Source of the DNA: DASRFA01 sp035651755
GTDB lineage: Bacteria > Desulfobacterota > Binatia > UBA12015
Reading direction: 5' to 3'
Length of the DNA stretch: 64,000 nt
Assembly (NCBI GenBank): GCA_035651755.1
Contig: DASRFA010000024.1
Span: 45,897-109,896, forward strand
In this document: positions 44,766-53,228 of the stretch, one piece after another
How positions within the stretch are numbered: the stretch's first letter is position 1
Layout of the letters: each line of letters starts with the position of its first letter
Notes under the pieces: generated by a model
Databases searched by the model: none
Seen by the model: the letters and a program-made list of their open reading frames with translations, nothing else
Told to the model about the DNA's origin: nothing
Translations under genes and position numbers: made by a program

Positions 44766-47700
44766 CTAGCCCGAAGACGGGCCGAGGGCCTCGCGCAAGG
44801 CCGCGGCCATCGCCTCGCGCGTGAAGGGCTTCGTGAGGTACCCGCTCGCCCCGGCCTCGCTCGCAGCGCGGCGGTGCTTGTCGCTCGAGCGCGACGTGCA
44901 GACGATCACCGGAAGGTCCTTGAGGCGCGGGTCCGACCGGATCTCGTGCAGGAGCTCGTAGCCGTGCATGCGCGGCATCTCGAGGTCGGTCACGAGGACG
45001 CGGAAGCTCCCGCTCCGGAGCTTCTCGAGCGCGTCGCGGCCGTCGACCGCGGTGCGCGACGTGAAGCCCTCCGCGGCGAGCAGGTGCGCGGCGAGGCGGC
45101 GCACGCTGATCGAGTCGTCCGCCCAGAGCACCGTCGCCTCGTCGGACGCGGCGTCGGGCGCGCCGTCGCGCGCGTCGGGATCCGAAGGGGACGCGGCGCG
45201 CGTGCTCGCTCCGACGTCGGCCGGATCGGCGTCCGCCGACCACGCGGTCGCGAGCCAGGCCTCGAGCCGCGCGGCATCGATCACGAAGATCACCTGGCCG
45301 TCGCCCGAGAAGGTCGCGCTCGTGACGAAGGGATGGCCCGCGAAGAGGCGTCCGAGCGGCCGCACGACGGCTTCGCGCTGCGCCTCCACCCGGTCCACGA
45401 GGAGCGCGATGCGGTGGTCGGCGGCGCGCAGCACGATCGCCGTCGCCGGCGTCCCGCGCGCGCGCGCGCCGACGAGCGCCGTGAGCGAGACCGCGGGGAC
45501 GACGTCGTCGCCGACCCGGACGCGGCGCGCGCCGTCGCGCGCGACCTCCTCGGGGTCGACGTTCACGACCGTCTCGATCGGGCCGTGCGAGAGCGCGTAG
45601 ACCTCGTCGCCGGCCCGAAGGAGGAGCACCTGGTCGATCACCGCGGTGAGCGGGAGCGTGATCCGGAAGAGCGCGCCCTTGCCGTCGCGCGACTCGACTG
45701 AGACCGACCCGCGGAGCTGCTCGACCTCGCCCGCGACGACGTCCATGCCGATCCCGCGGCCGGCCAGATCCGTCACCTGGCTCCGCGTGGAGAAGCCGGG
45801 GCGGAAGATGAGCGCCGCCAGATCGTCGCGCGTCGCGGCCGCGTCCGGCTCGAGGAGGCCGGTTGCGATGCCCTTGGCGCGGATCGCCTCGAAGTCGAGA
45901 CCGCGCCCGTCGTCGCGCAGCGTGATGTCGACGCTGCCGTGGCGCTGCACCGCTCGGATCTCGACCATCCCGACGTCCGGCTTGCCCGCGGCGCGCCGGT
46001 CCACGAGCGGCTCGAGGCCGTGCGACACCGCGTTCCGGACGAGGTGGAGGAGCGGTCCGTAGAGCGACTCGATGAGCGCGCGGTCGACCTGGACCTCGCC
46101 CCCGATGCAGAGCAGGTCCACCTGCTTTCCGACCTGGCGCGCCGCCTCGCGCGTCGGGCGCTGCAGGCGCCGGAAGAGCGTGTCGAGCGACAGGAGCCGC
46201 ATCCCGGTGATGGTCCGCTGCAGGCTCGACGTCACCTTGGAGACCTGGCGCGTCTCCTCCGCCATCGTCTCGATCAGGCCCCCGAGCTGCTCGACGATCT
46301 CGCCGGTGTCGGCCGCGAGCTCGACCAGCGTCCGGACGAGCAGGTTGAAGTCGTCGTACTTGTCGAACTCGAGGTCGGTGAAGTCGACCGTCGACGAAGC
46401 CGCGCGCGCCGCGGGCGCGTCGCCGGCGCCGTCGTCGCCTTGCGGCGCGGGATGGAACTCGAAGCCGCGGAAGCCCTCGATCGTCTCGTGGACGCGGAGG
46501 CGTCCGAAGCTGAGCTTGTCCTTGAGCTCGTGGACGGCGCTCATGGTGTCTTCCATGCGCGTCCGGCTGACGACCAGCTCGCTCACCCGGTTCATGAGGA
46601 GGTCGAGCCGGCTCGCGTGCACGCGCACGATCGCGGACTCGGGATCGCCTCCCGAGACGACCGCCGAGCTCGGCTCGCGCGTCGCGGCGGCCGGGGCACC
46701 GCCCGGCGGCCCGGTCGGGATCACGGTCGGCTCGCTCGCCGCGCCGAGCGGCGCGGCCGCGCGCGCCAGCACCTCGTCGATCCGCGCGGCGACGTCGCTC
46801 AGGATGCGATGCTCGTGCGAGACGCCGCGCGACTCCGCGAGGAGACCGGCGACCGAGTCGACGAGCTGCAGCAGGAGCTCCACGAGCGCGTCGGGATCAT
46901 GCGTCGCGGCGCCCTCGATGATGCTCTCGAGCAGCGTCTCGCCGGCGTGCAGCTGCTCGGCGATGCGGTTCAATCCGACGGCGGCCGCCGCTCCCTTCAG
47001 CGTATGGAACTGCCGGAACAGGACGCGGAGCTGCTTCTGGTCGCGCGGGTTCCGCTCGAGCTTCAGGAGCGCGGTTTCGGAGGCCTCGAGCGCCGCGTCG
47101 GCGTCGAGAAAAAAGGCCTCCATGATCTCGCGCTCGACATTGGCGCCGGCATCGCTCGCCGCGGCCGGCGCTTGCGCGAGAGCGGCGTCCGCGCGGTCGC
47201 GGGGCGACGGTGCCCCGTCCTCGTCGACGAGGCTCGCGGCCGACGCGTCGGCGAGGGTCTGGAGCGCGCTCGCGGGGGGCTCGAGCCCGGCGGCGAGGAA
47301 GACCTCGCCGAGCGCCGGGGCGACCGAGCGGAAGAACTCCGGGCGCAGCGGCAGCGGCTCGGCGCCGTCCGCGATCGCCTCGAAGGCGTTCTGGAGCTGC
47401 ATGCCGAGGTCGCGGAGGTCGTCCCGGCCGACGGTCGCGGCGCTTCCCTTGACGGTATGGAAGACCCGACCCAGGTCCGCGCACAGGTCGGCCTGCTGCG
47501 CCGGGTCCATCATCCGGAGCAGCGTCTCCGGCACTTCGCCGAGGAGCTCCGTCAGCTCGAGGACGAAGGTCTCCGCGAGCATCGCGGCGAGCTCCGGATC
47601 GCTCGCCGGGCCGCTCGCGGTCGCGGGATCCTCGGGCGGCGCGAACTTCGGGACGAGATCCTCGCGCTCCTCGAACTCGGGCTCCGCCGCGCGCGACGCC

Positions 47701-48203
47701 TCGTCGCGATTGACGTCGCTCTCGAGGAGCCGGCGCTCGCGCGCGTCGAACGCGGCCATCATCTCGTCGAACAGGCGATCCTGGCTCTCGCCGGTGCCTT
47801 CGAGGCAGTCGTCGAGCATGCGCTGTGCCGGCTCGAGCGCGGCGCGCGTCGCGCGGACGAGCTGGCGGGCCGCGTGGCGGTTCCGCTCCGCGACCTCGAC
47901 CGCCATCTCGGCTGCGCGCTGCAGGACCGCCCCGGCGCGGCTCAGCTGTGGCAGCTCGGCGAGCGCGGCCGATCCCTTGAGCGCGTGGCCGCGTGCCGCG
48001 ACCTCCGCGAGAGCGCGGCCGTCGGCGGCGTCGTCGAGCTGCGCGAGGCGATGGCCCATGCCCGCGAGCAGCTCGCGCGCCTCGATCCGGAAGAGCTCGC
48101 GGATCGTCGCGACGCTCATGCCGCGCGCGCCGCCGCCGACGGCGCCGGCGGCTTCCATGGCCGCGCCCGTCGCCGTCGGATCGCCTTTGGCCGCGTCCCT
48201 CAT
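44766..48203 (-). CDS. CheA-type hybrid histidine kinase with three Hpt domains and receiver (ChpA/PilL-like)
   Basis: A 1145-aa kinase at the core of a chemosensory array. In order: Hpt1 with His73 (HALKGSAA), Hpt2 with His249 (HTVKGSAA) and Hpt3 with His400 (HTLKGAAA). The dimerisation region follows (~520-680), then the HATPase domain with N-box HLVRNAVSHGLE (~720-731), G1 DDGRGLD (764-770) and GRGIGMDVV. A CheW-like domain (~835-990) and a receiver with VLWADDS, phospho-acceptor VTDLEMP and the KPF motif complete it. Multiple Hpt modules plus a receiver are typical of type IV pilus (Pil-Chp) systems. It follows the chemoreceptor gene by 24 nt. No cheB or cheR is in this cluster. Confidence 0.92.
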   Translation of the reverse strand: MRDAAKGDPTATGAAMEAAGAVGGGARGMSVATIRELFRIEARELLAGMGHRLAQLDDAADGRALAEVAARGHALKGSAALAELPQLSRAGAVLQRAAEMAVEVAERNRHAARQLVRATRAALEPAQRMLDDCLEGTGESQDRLFDEMMAAFDARERRLLESDVNRDEASRAAEPEFEEREDLVPKFAPPEDPATASGPASDPELAAMLAETFVLELTELLGEVPETLLRMMDPAQQADLCADLGRVFHTVKGSAATVGRDDLRDLGMQLQNAFEAIADGAEPLPLRPEFFRSVAPALGEVFLAAGLEPPASALQTLADASAASLVDEDGAPSPRDRADAALAQAPAAASDAGANVEREIMEAFFLDADAALEASETALLKLERNPRDQKQLRVLFRQFHTLKGAAAAVGLNRIAEQLHAGETLLESIIEGAATHDPDALVELLLQLVDSVAGLLAESRGVSHEHRILSDVAARIDEVLARAAAPLGAASEPTVIPTGPPGGAPAAATREPSSAVVSGGDPESAIVRVHASRLDLLMNRVSELVVSRTRMEDTMSAVHELKDKLSFGRLRVHETIEGFRGFEFHPAPQGDDGAGDAPAARAASSTVDFTDLEFDKYDDFNLLVRTLVELAADTGEIVEQLGGLIETMAEETRQVSKVTSSLQRTITGMRLLSLDTLFRRLQRPTREAARQVGKQVDLLCIGGEVQVDRALIESLYGPLLHLVRNAVSHGLEPLVDRRAAGKPDVGMVEIRAVQRHGSVDITLRDDGRGLDFEAIRAKGIATGLLEPDAAATRDDLAALIFRPGFSTRSQVTDLAGRGIGMDVVAGEVEQLRGSVSVESRDGKGALFRITLPLTAVIDQVLLLRAGDEVYALSHGPIETVVNVDPEEVARDGARRVRVGDDVVPAVSLTALVGARARGTPATAIVLRAADHRIALLVDRVEAQREAVVRPLGRLFAGHPFVTSATFSGDGQVIFVIDAARLEAWLATAWSADADPADVGASTRAASPSDPDARDGAPDAASDEATVLWADDSISVRRLAAHLLAAEGFTSRTAVDGRDALEKLRSGSFRVLVTDLEMPRMHGYELLHEIRSDPRLKDLPVIVCTSRSSDKHRRAASEAGASGYLTKPFTREAMAAALREALGPSSG

Positions 48204-48227
48204 CGCGCGTCCCCGCCGCCGCTGCAG

Positions 48228-50567
48228 CTAGGAGTGGAACCGGCTCGCACGCGCATCGAGCTCCTCGAAGGCGTGGATCAGCTCGCCGGTGGTCCGGCGC
48301 GCGACCTCGGTCGACTGCTGCACTCCCTGCGCGCCCTCCGCGAGACGGGTCACCGCGTCGCCGAGGTGCCCCGCGCAGCCCGTCTGGTGCTCGACGCCTT
48401 GCGCGATCGACTGCACCGCCGCGCTCACGTCCGACGTCGCCGAGACGACGCGCTCGAGCGCGTGCTGTGCCTCGGACGCGGCGGCCGCCTGCACCTCGAG
48501 CCGCTCGCCCTGGCGCTCCATGCCGGACACCGCCTCGTTCACGTCGGCCTGGATGCCCGCGATGAGCCGCTCGATCTCCTTGGTCGAGGCGGCGGCGCGC
48601 TCGGCGAGCTTTCGCACCTCCTCGGCCACGACCGTGAAGCCCTGCCCGTGCTCGCCGGCCCGCGAGGCCTCGATCGCGGCGTTCAGCGCGAGCATGTCGG
48701 TCTGGGCCGACATCTTCGAGATCGCGCCGATGATCGCCGAGATCTGCATCGAGCGCTCGCCGAGCCGCTTGATCTTGACGGTCGCCGACCGGGTCTCGCG
48801 CGAGAGGCTCTCCATCCCCGCGATGACGTCGCCGATCGCGGTCTGGCCCTGCCGTGTCGCCTGCTCGTTCCGGCGCGCGATCTCGAGCGCGGTCGTGCAC
48901 TGCTCGTCGATGCGCTCGGCGGTCGCGCGCAGCTCCTCGAGCGAAGCGGTGGTCGTCCCGCACTCGCGCGCCTGCGTCGCCGCTCCGCGAGAAGCCTGCT
49001 CGGCCGACGTGCGGATCTGGTCGGCCGACGCGCCGACGCGACCGGTCGTCTGCTTGAGCGTCGAGACCAGCGTGCCGACCGTGTCGAGCATCTCGTTCAG
49101 CGCCTGGGACACGCCCCCGAGCGGCCCCTCCGCGACCGCGGCGCGCTGCGCGAGATTCCCTTCCGCGACCTCGCGCACGACGTCGATGAGCGACGACGCG
49201 TCTGTCGTGACGCGCTGGTTCTCCTCGTCGGCCTTCTCGAGGAGGAGCTGCCGCTCGTCGAGCAGGCGATTGAGGACGACCGCCAGGTCGCCCATGGCGC
49301 CGCCCTGCGAGGCGTCGAGCCGCGCCGAGCGGTCGCCGCGCAGCGCCCGCTGCGCGCCTTCCGTGAGCCGGTGGAGCGTCCGACCGAACTGCTGCCAGAG
49401 CCGTCCGCCGACGAGCCAGCCGAGCGCGGCAGCGAGGGCGGCCACCAGCGCGAACGCCGGGACGAGCCCCCGCAGCGGCGCCATCACCTCGCCCTCGGGC
49501 CGCTCGACCGCGATCGTCCACGGGCGGTCGCCGACCCGCGTGCCGCCGTACGAGCCGAGCACCGGGCCGCTCGCTCCGTCGAAGCGCGCGCGCCCCTCGC
49601 CGGAGGCGACCGCCTGCTCGACTCCGGCCGAGCGCGCCGGCGCCAGCGCGATCGGGCTCGCTTCCGCGGACGCATCCGGATCGTCCGGGTTCGCCTGCTG
49701 CCAGAACGCCTGCGGATCGATCAGGTAGGAGCGCGGCGTGCTGCGCAGCTTCCCGTCCGGTCCGACCGCGAAGACGTCGCCGCGCCCGCCGAGCCCGAGC
49801 CGCTGCCAGCGGTCGCTATCGGTGCCCGCGACGAGCGCGCCGTCGATGCGATCGGCGGACACCGCCGCGACCACGGTTCCGACGCGCGTCGCACCGTCGA
49901 ACACGGGCGCCGCCGAGAACAGCATCGCGCGATCGCCGAACGCCGGGCTGCGTTCGACGTCGCTCAGGCGCGCGCCGTCGCTCGCCGGACCGTCGTTCGT
50001 GCCGCGCGCGATCTTCGCGAGCTCCGACTCGCGCATGCCGGCGCCGCGCAGCGACGTCACGCCGTCGGTCAGCTTCGTCGAGCTGTAGAGGATCTGCGCG
50101 CCCGGCGTGTCGACGAGCAGCACGCTGTCCCAGCCGTTCCGATGCGCGAGCGGCTGGAGCCAGCCGTTCAGGTCCGCCGCGACGCGCGCCGCGCTGGCGT
50201 TCGCGGAATCGCCGCCGCCCTTCGTCTTCTCCGCGGGCCGATCGCCGGCGTCGCGCAGCTCGCGCAGCGCGCGCGACACGCGGGGATCGTCGGCGAGGCT
50301 CTGCGTCGAGCGCCGGATCTCGGCGAGCGACTCGGCGAGCGAGCGCGTCGCCGCTTGCCGGACGGCGTCGAGATGCTCGAGCGCGTCGCGCTCGACGAGC
50401 GACCGGATTGCGAGCCAAGCGGCGCCGCCGACCAGCGCCGCGACGGCGAGGCTCAGAACGGCGAGTCGGACGGCGCCCGCGCGTCCGGGCTCGGCGCTTC
50501 CGGAGCGCGTCGCCGTCGCGATGCGCACGGCGGGCGACGCCGCCTGCGGCTTCGTGCGAGCGACCAT
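48228..50567 (-). CDS. Methyl-accepting chemotaxis protein (PilJ-like)
   Basis: A 779-aa chemoreceptor. Transmembrane helix 1 is at ~33-55. A large periplasmic double-Cache-like sensor (~60-360, with SVLLVDTPGAQILYSS and RSYLIDPQAFWQ) and transmembrane helix 2 (~365-388) follow. Two HAMP-like stretches come next, including the one with DVVREVAEGNLAQRAAVAEG. The signalling coiled coil has the conserved tip AQTDMLALNAAIEASRAGEH. Two HAMP-like linkers in series are reminiscent of PilJ. It lies 3 nt after the CheW gene and just before the CheA hybrid. Ligand unknown. Confidence 0.93.
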   Translation of the reverse strand: MVARTKPQAASPAVRIATATRSGSAEPGRAGAVRLAVLSLAVAALVGGAAWLAIRSLVERDALEHLDAVRQAATRSLAESLAEIRRSTQSLADDPRVSRALRELRDAGDRPAEKTKGGGDSANASAARVAADLNGWLQPLAHRNGWDSVLLVDTPGAQILYSSTKLTDGVTSLRGAGMRESELAKIARGTNDGPASDGARLSDVERSPAFGDRAMLFSAAPVFDGATRVGTVVAAVSADRIDGALVAGTDSDRWQRLGLGGRGDVFAVGPDGKLRSTPRSYLIDPQAFWQQANPDDPDASAEASPIALAPARSAGVEQAVASGEGRARFDGASGPVLGSYGGTRVGDRPWTIAVERPEGEVMAPLRGLVPAFALVAALAAALGWLVGGRLWQQFGRTLHRLTEGAQRALRGDRSARLDASQGGAMGDLAVVLNRLLDERQLLLEKADEENQRVTTDASSLIDVVREVAEGNLAQRAAVAEGPLGGVSQALNEMLDTVGTLVSTLKQTTGRVGASADQIRTSAEQASRGAATQARECGTTTASLEELRATAERIDEQCTTALEIARRNEQATRQGQTAIGDVIAGMESLSRETRSATVKIKRLGERSMQISAIIGAISKMSAQTDMLALNAAIEASRAGEHGQGFTVVAEEVRKLAERAAASTKEIERLIAGIQADVNEAVSGMERQGERLEVQAAAASEAQHALERVVSATSDVSAAVQSIAQGVEHQTGCAGHLGDAVTRLAEGAQGVQQSTEVARRTTGELIHAFEELDARASRFHS

Positions 50568-50570
50568 GAA

Positions 50571-51179
50571 CTACCTCCCCCCCACCACCGGCGGACCCGC
50601 AGGCGTCGCGAGATCCGGCGCGCCGCCCCCCTGCTCGACGGGCGTTCTCGCGAAGCCGGTCGATCGCCGCCGAAACCCCGAAGCGACGTGCGTCGCGACC
50701 GCAGCGAGCAGCCGCTCGCCGTCGATGATCGCGGTCCGCTGATCGTCCTTTCCGGCCGTGCCGCGCACGAGCGCGTTGCGGTCGCGCTCCGCGACGTCGC
50801 TGCGCTGGATCTCCCACGGCGCGATGTGGCGCACGGTCGCGACCCCGTCGACCACCGCCGCGACCGTCAAGTCGCCCTCGGCCAGCACCAGAAACGTGTC
50901 GGAGCGCTCGAGCGGCCGGTCCGGCACGCCGAGGAAGCGGTCGAGCCGCATGAGCGGCACGACCTCGCCGCGCAGGTTGAACGCTCCGAGGAGCTCGTCG
51001 GACGCGCGCGGGAGCGGCGTGAACGCCCGCCAGTCGAGCACCTCGCGCGCCACCCGGGTGGAGATCGCGAAGCGCGCGCCGCCGCGCGTGAAGACGCAGT
51101 AGTCGCTCCGCAGGCGCACCTCGCTGCCGGCCGCCGCGGTCGCGCCTTCCTGAGCTTCGTGCCTCTCCATCCTCCTCAC
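50571..51179 (-). CDS. CheW-type coupling protein
   Basis: A 202-aa adaptor that links chemoreceptor to CheA. The CheW fold is seen from RSDYCVFTRGGARFAISTRV through VLDWRAFTPLPRASDELLGA and FNLRGEVVPLMRLDRFLG to VDGVATVRHIAPWE. The C-terminal ~35 residues are a Gly/Pro-rich tail. The N-terminus is uncertain: GTG at 51179 is followed by AGGAGG and then an ATG at 51170, too close for that AGGAGG to serve the ATG, so GTG is kept. It lies in the middle of the che cluster, 52 nt after the receiver gene. Confidence 0.88.
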   Translation of the reverse strand: MRRMERHEAQEGATAAAGSEVRLRSDYCVFTRGGARFAISTRVAREVLDWRAFTPLPRASDELLGAFNLRGEVVPLMRLDRFLGVPDRPLERSDTFLVLAEGDLTVAAVVDGVATVRHIAPWEIQRSDVAERDRNALVRGTAGKDDQRTAIIDGERLLAAVATHVASGFRRRSTGFARTPVEQGGGAPDLATPAGPPVVGGR

Positions 51180-51231
51180 CTCATCCCACCGCGGTCGCGC
51201 GGCGTCGCCTCGACGCGAGCGCCGGCCGCGC

Positions 51232-52455
51232 TCACACCGTCACGATCTCGAGCCCCATCTCGACCGCGGTCGCGGGCTCTCCGGCGGCGCCGCGCGCGAG
51301 CTCTCCGACCCAGCCACGGATCGCGTCCGCGTCGGCCAGCCGCACCTCGAAGCCGGCTCCGTCGTCCACGTGCCCGGCGTCTCCGAGCGCGACGAATCGC
51401 GTTCCCTCCCGACCGATCGCGCGCGCTCGCACGGCGGCCTCGCGCAGCGCGGCGTCGCCGGCATCGGCGATCACGACGTACTCGGGGCCGAGGAGGCGGA
51501 CGAGCGCGGGCAGCGCCGCGAAGTCGCCTTCGATCACGAGGGCGGGCACCTCGGGCGCGACCTCGATCGCGGTCGCGAGCTCGGCGTGCAGCGGGTGGTC
51601 GACGGGGCAGGCCGCGACGACGCGCGGTCCGGGGGTCGCGCGCGCGCCCGCGGCGCCCGCCGCTGCGAGCGCGATCGCGGCCTCGCAGAGCGAGCGGTGG
51701 GCGTCGAGCAGGGTCGCGGCGATGCTCGCGAACGAGCCGTCGGGCCGCAGGCGATAGGGTGCGATCTTCCCGTCGATGACGTGGCGGGCGAGCTCGCTCA
51801 TGCGGTCGCTCGCACGAGCCAGGCCGGGTGCGAGCCGCGTGATCGTGCGCTTGGCCGCGACGCGCGGCGCGTGGCCGTTCGCCGGGTGCTCTTCCAGCGC
51901 GTCCGCCGCGATCACGTCCTCGAGCTGGCGGAGGAGCGCGCTGAAGGTGTCGTGCACGGTGGCCGGCGCGGCGGTCTCCGCGCCGCGTGGGGTCGTGGCC
52001 GGCGTCGCGTCGGTGCCTCGAGCGGCGTCCGCGGCGGCCTCGCCGCCGGCATCGGCGCGCGGGTGGGACGGGACCGCGGCGCGGAGACGCGCGAGCGCGT
52101 TCGCGACCACGGCCGTGACGACCTCGGGCTTGAACGGCTTCGTGATGTAGCTGACGACGTTCTGTGCGTCCTGGTAGGCCTGGCGGATCGATGCGCCCTT
52201 CGCGGACACGAGGATGACCGGCGTGTTCGCGGTGATCGGCATGACGGCGAGCGCTGCGCACACGTCCGGCCCGCGCATGTCGGGCAGGACGTAATCGAGC
52301 AGGACGAGGTCGGGCGCGAAGGAGCTCGCGCGATTCAGCGCGTCGCGCCCGTCGGCCGCGAATTCGAGCGCGTAGCCGTGCGGCTTCAGGATGAACTCGA
52401 GCGCGCGGCGGATCGTCAAGCTGTCGTCGACGACCAGGATCCGCGACGGGCTCAT
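51232..52455 (-). CDS. Response-regulator receiver fused to an unrecognised C-terminal domain
   Basis: A 407-aa protein. Residues 1-125 form a canonical receiver: acidic pair in VVDD, phospho-acceptor Asp54 in VLLDYVLPDMRGP, Lys106 in ITKPFKPE. After an Ala/Pro-rich linker (~130-165) the remaining ~240 residues are helical then alpha/beta (RPDGSFASIAATLLDAHRSL, VPALVIEGDFAALPALVRLL, EYVVIADAGDAALREAAVRA). This part matches no output domain I recognise and may be a degenerate second receiver. The stop of the upstream CheW-like gene overlaps its ATG by 4 nt. In Pil-Chp systems this position holds PilG/PilH-type regulators, so control of pilus motors is plausible but inferred. Confidence 0.85.
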   Translation of the reverse strand: MSPSRILVVDDSLTIRRALEFILKPHGYALEFAADGRDALNRASSFAPDLVLLDYVLPDMRGPDVCAALAVMPITANTPVILVSAKGASIRQAYQDAQNVVSYITKPFKPEVVTAVVANALARLRAAVPSHPRADAGGEAAADAARGTDATPATTPRGAETAAPATVHDTFSALLRQLEDVIAADALEEHPANGHAPRVAAKRTITRLAPGLARASDRMSELARHVIDGKIAPYRLRPDGSFASIAATLLDAHRSLCEAAIALAAAGAAGARATPGPRVVAACPVDHPLHAELATAIEVAPEVPALVIEGDFAALPALVRLLGPEYVVIADAGDAALREAAVRARAIGREGTRFVALGDAGHVDDGAGFEVRLADADAIRGWVGELARGAAGEPATAVEMGLEIVTV

Positions 52456-52964
52456 GGCGCGGCTTCCGGCGTCGCCCCCGCGTCGCCCGCCCCGGCCGGC
52501 GCCGCGTCGCGGGCCGCGAGGGCCTGTGCGATCGCGCGCGGGTCGAGGATGAAGTGCGGGCGCCGATCGATCAGGTGGACGAAGCAGCGCGGCTCGCCCG
52601 CGCCGTCGGCGAGGGTGGTCGCGAGGACCGGCGCCGTCCCGAACGACGCCTCGCGAATCCCGAGGCACGCCTGTGCGGCGAGGGCGACGCGGCCGGCCGG
52701 CGTGCGGACCACCATCACCTGCGACGGCGGCGCCGCATCCGCGGGCGGAGGAACGCCGATCAGCTCGCCCCAGGTGACGAGCGGCAGGCGGCCGCCCGCG
52801 CCCGGCACGACGGCTTCGCGGTCGCCCGGCGCAGACAGCTCGAACACGCCGTCCACCGAGTCGAGGCCGACGCAGACGCGACAGCCGTCCGCAAGGACGA
52901 GCATGAGGCGATCTCCCTGGCCTCGGCCACCGGCCGCGCCCGGCACTGTGTCGTTCGAGCTCAT
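52452..52964 (-). CDS. CheW-like domain protein
   Basis: A 170-aa protein with a divergent CheW fold: RLMLVLADGCRVCVGLDSVD, GVFELSAPG, GRLPLVTWGELIGVPPP, VMVVRTPAGRVALAAQ and CLGIREASFG. GGAG stands 7 nt upstream of the ATG at 52964, which is chosen over an upstream start at 53126. It overlaps the receiver-fusion gene by ATGA. It is the promoter-proximal gene of the leftward che row and divergent from the GAF protein. Two CheW paralogues in one array may link different receptors or hold an auxiliary role. Confidence 0.8.
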   Translation of the reverse strand: MSSNDTVPGAAGGRGQGDRLMLVLADGCRVCVGLDSVDGVFELSAPGDREAVVPGAGGRLPLVTWGELIGVPPPADAAPPSQVMVVRTPAGRVALAAQACLGIREASFGTAPVLATTLADGAGEPRCFVHLIDRRPHFILDPRAIAQALAARDAAPAGAGDAGATPEAAP

Positions 52965-53060
52965 TCCGCTCCGTGCACCGCGATCCGGCTGTCCAACGTG
53001 TCGGCCGGCCCTCCGGTGAACTTGAACGATCGAACGAGGGGGACGCTCCCCTCGCCCCGT

Positions 53061-53082
53061 TCGGCGAAGCCGAACGGGGCCC
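53061..53082 (+). repeat. Dispersed palindromic repeat, copy 2
   Basis: Matches 31861-31882 at 21 of 22 positions. Here the palindrome is complete: CCCCGTTCGGC-GAA-GCCGAACGGGG (53056-53080) gives an 11-bp stem. A second GCTCGC/GCGAGC-type palindrome follows. It lies in the 264-nt divergent region between the che cluster and the GAF-protein gene. Confidence 0.55.
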
Positions 53083-53228
53083 CGCGGGCTCGCTGCGCTC
53101 GCGAGCGCGATGCTCGGAAGTTGCATCGGCGCGATACGCGTTCCGTCGTTTCAAGCGCCCGAGCCGCGGTGCCGATAGCGGGGGCAGACGTGCGCGGGGG
53201 GGCCGACGCGTACGGCGGGGGGAAAGCC

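Noticed and set aside
45939..51779. A 1946-codon open frame on the plus strand
   Set aside because: It is antisense to the CheA, receptor and CheW genes, rich in Arg/Ala/Glu/Asp with no domain, and arises because GC-rich third positions remove stop codons from the complementary frame.
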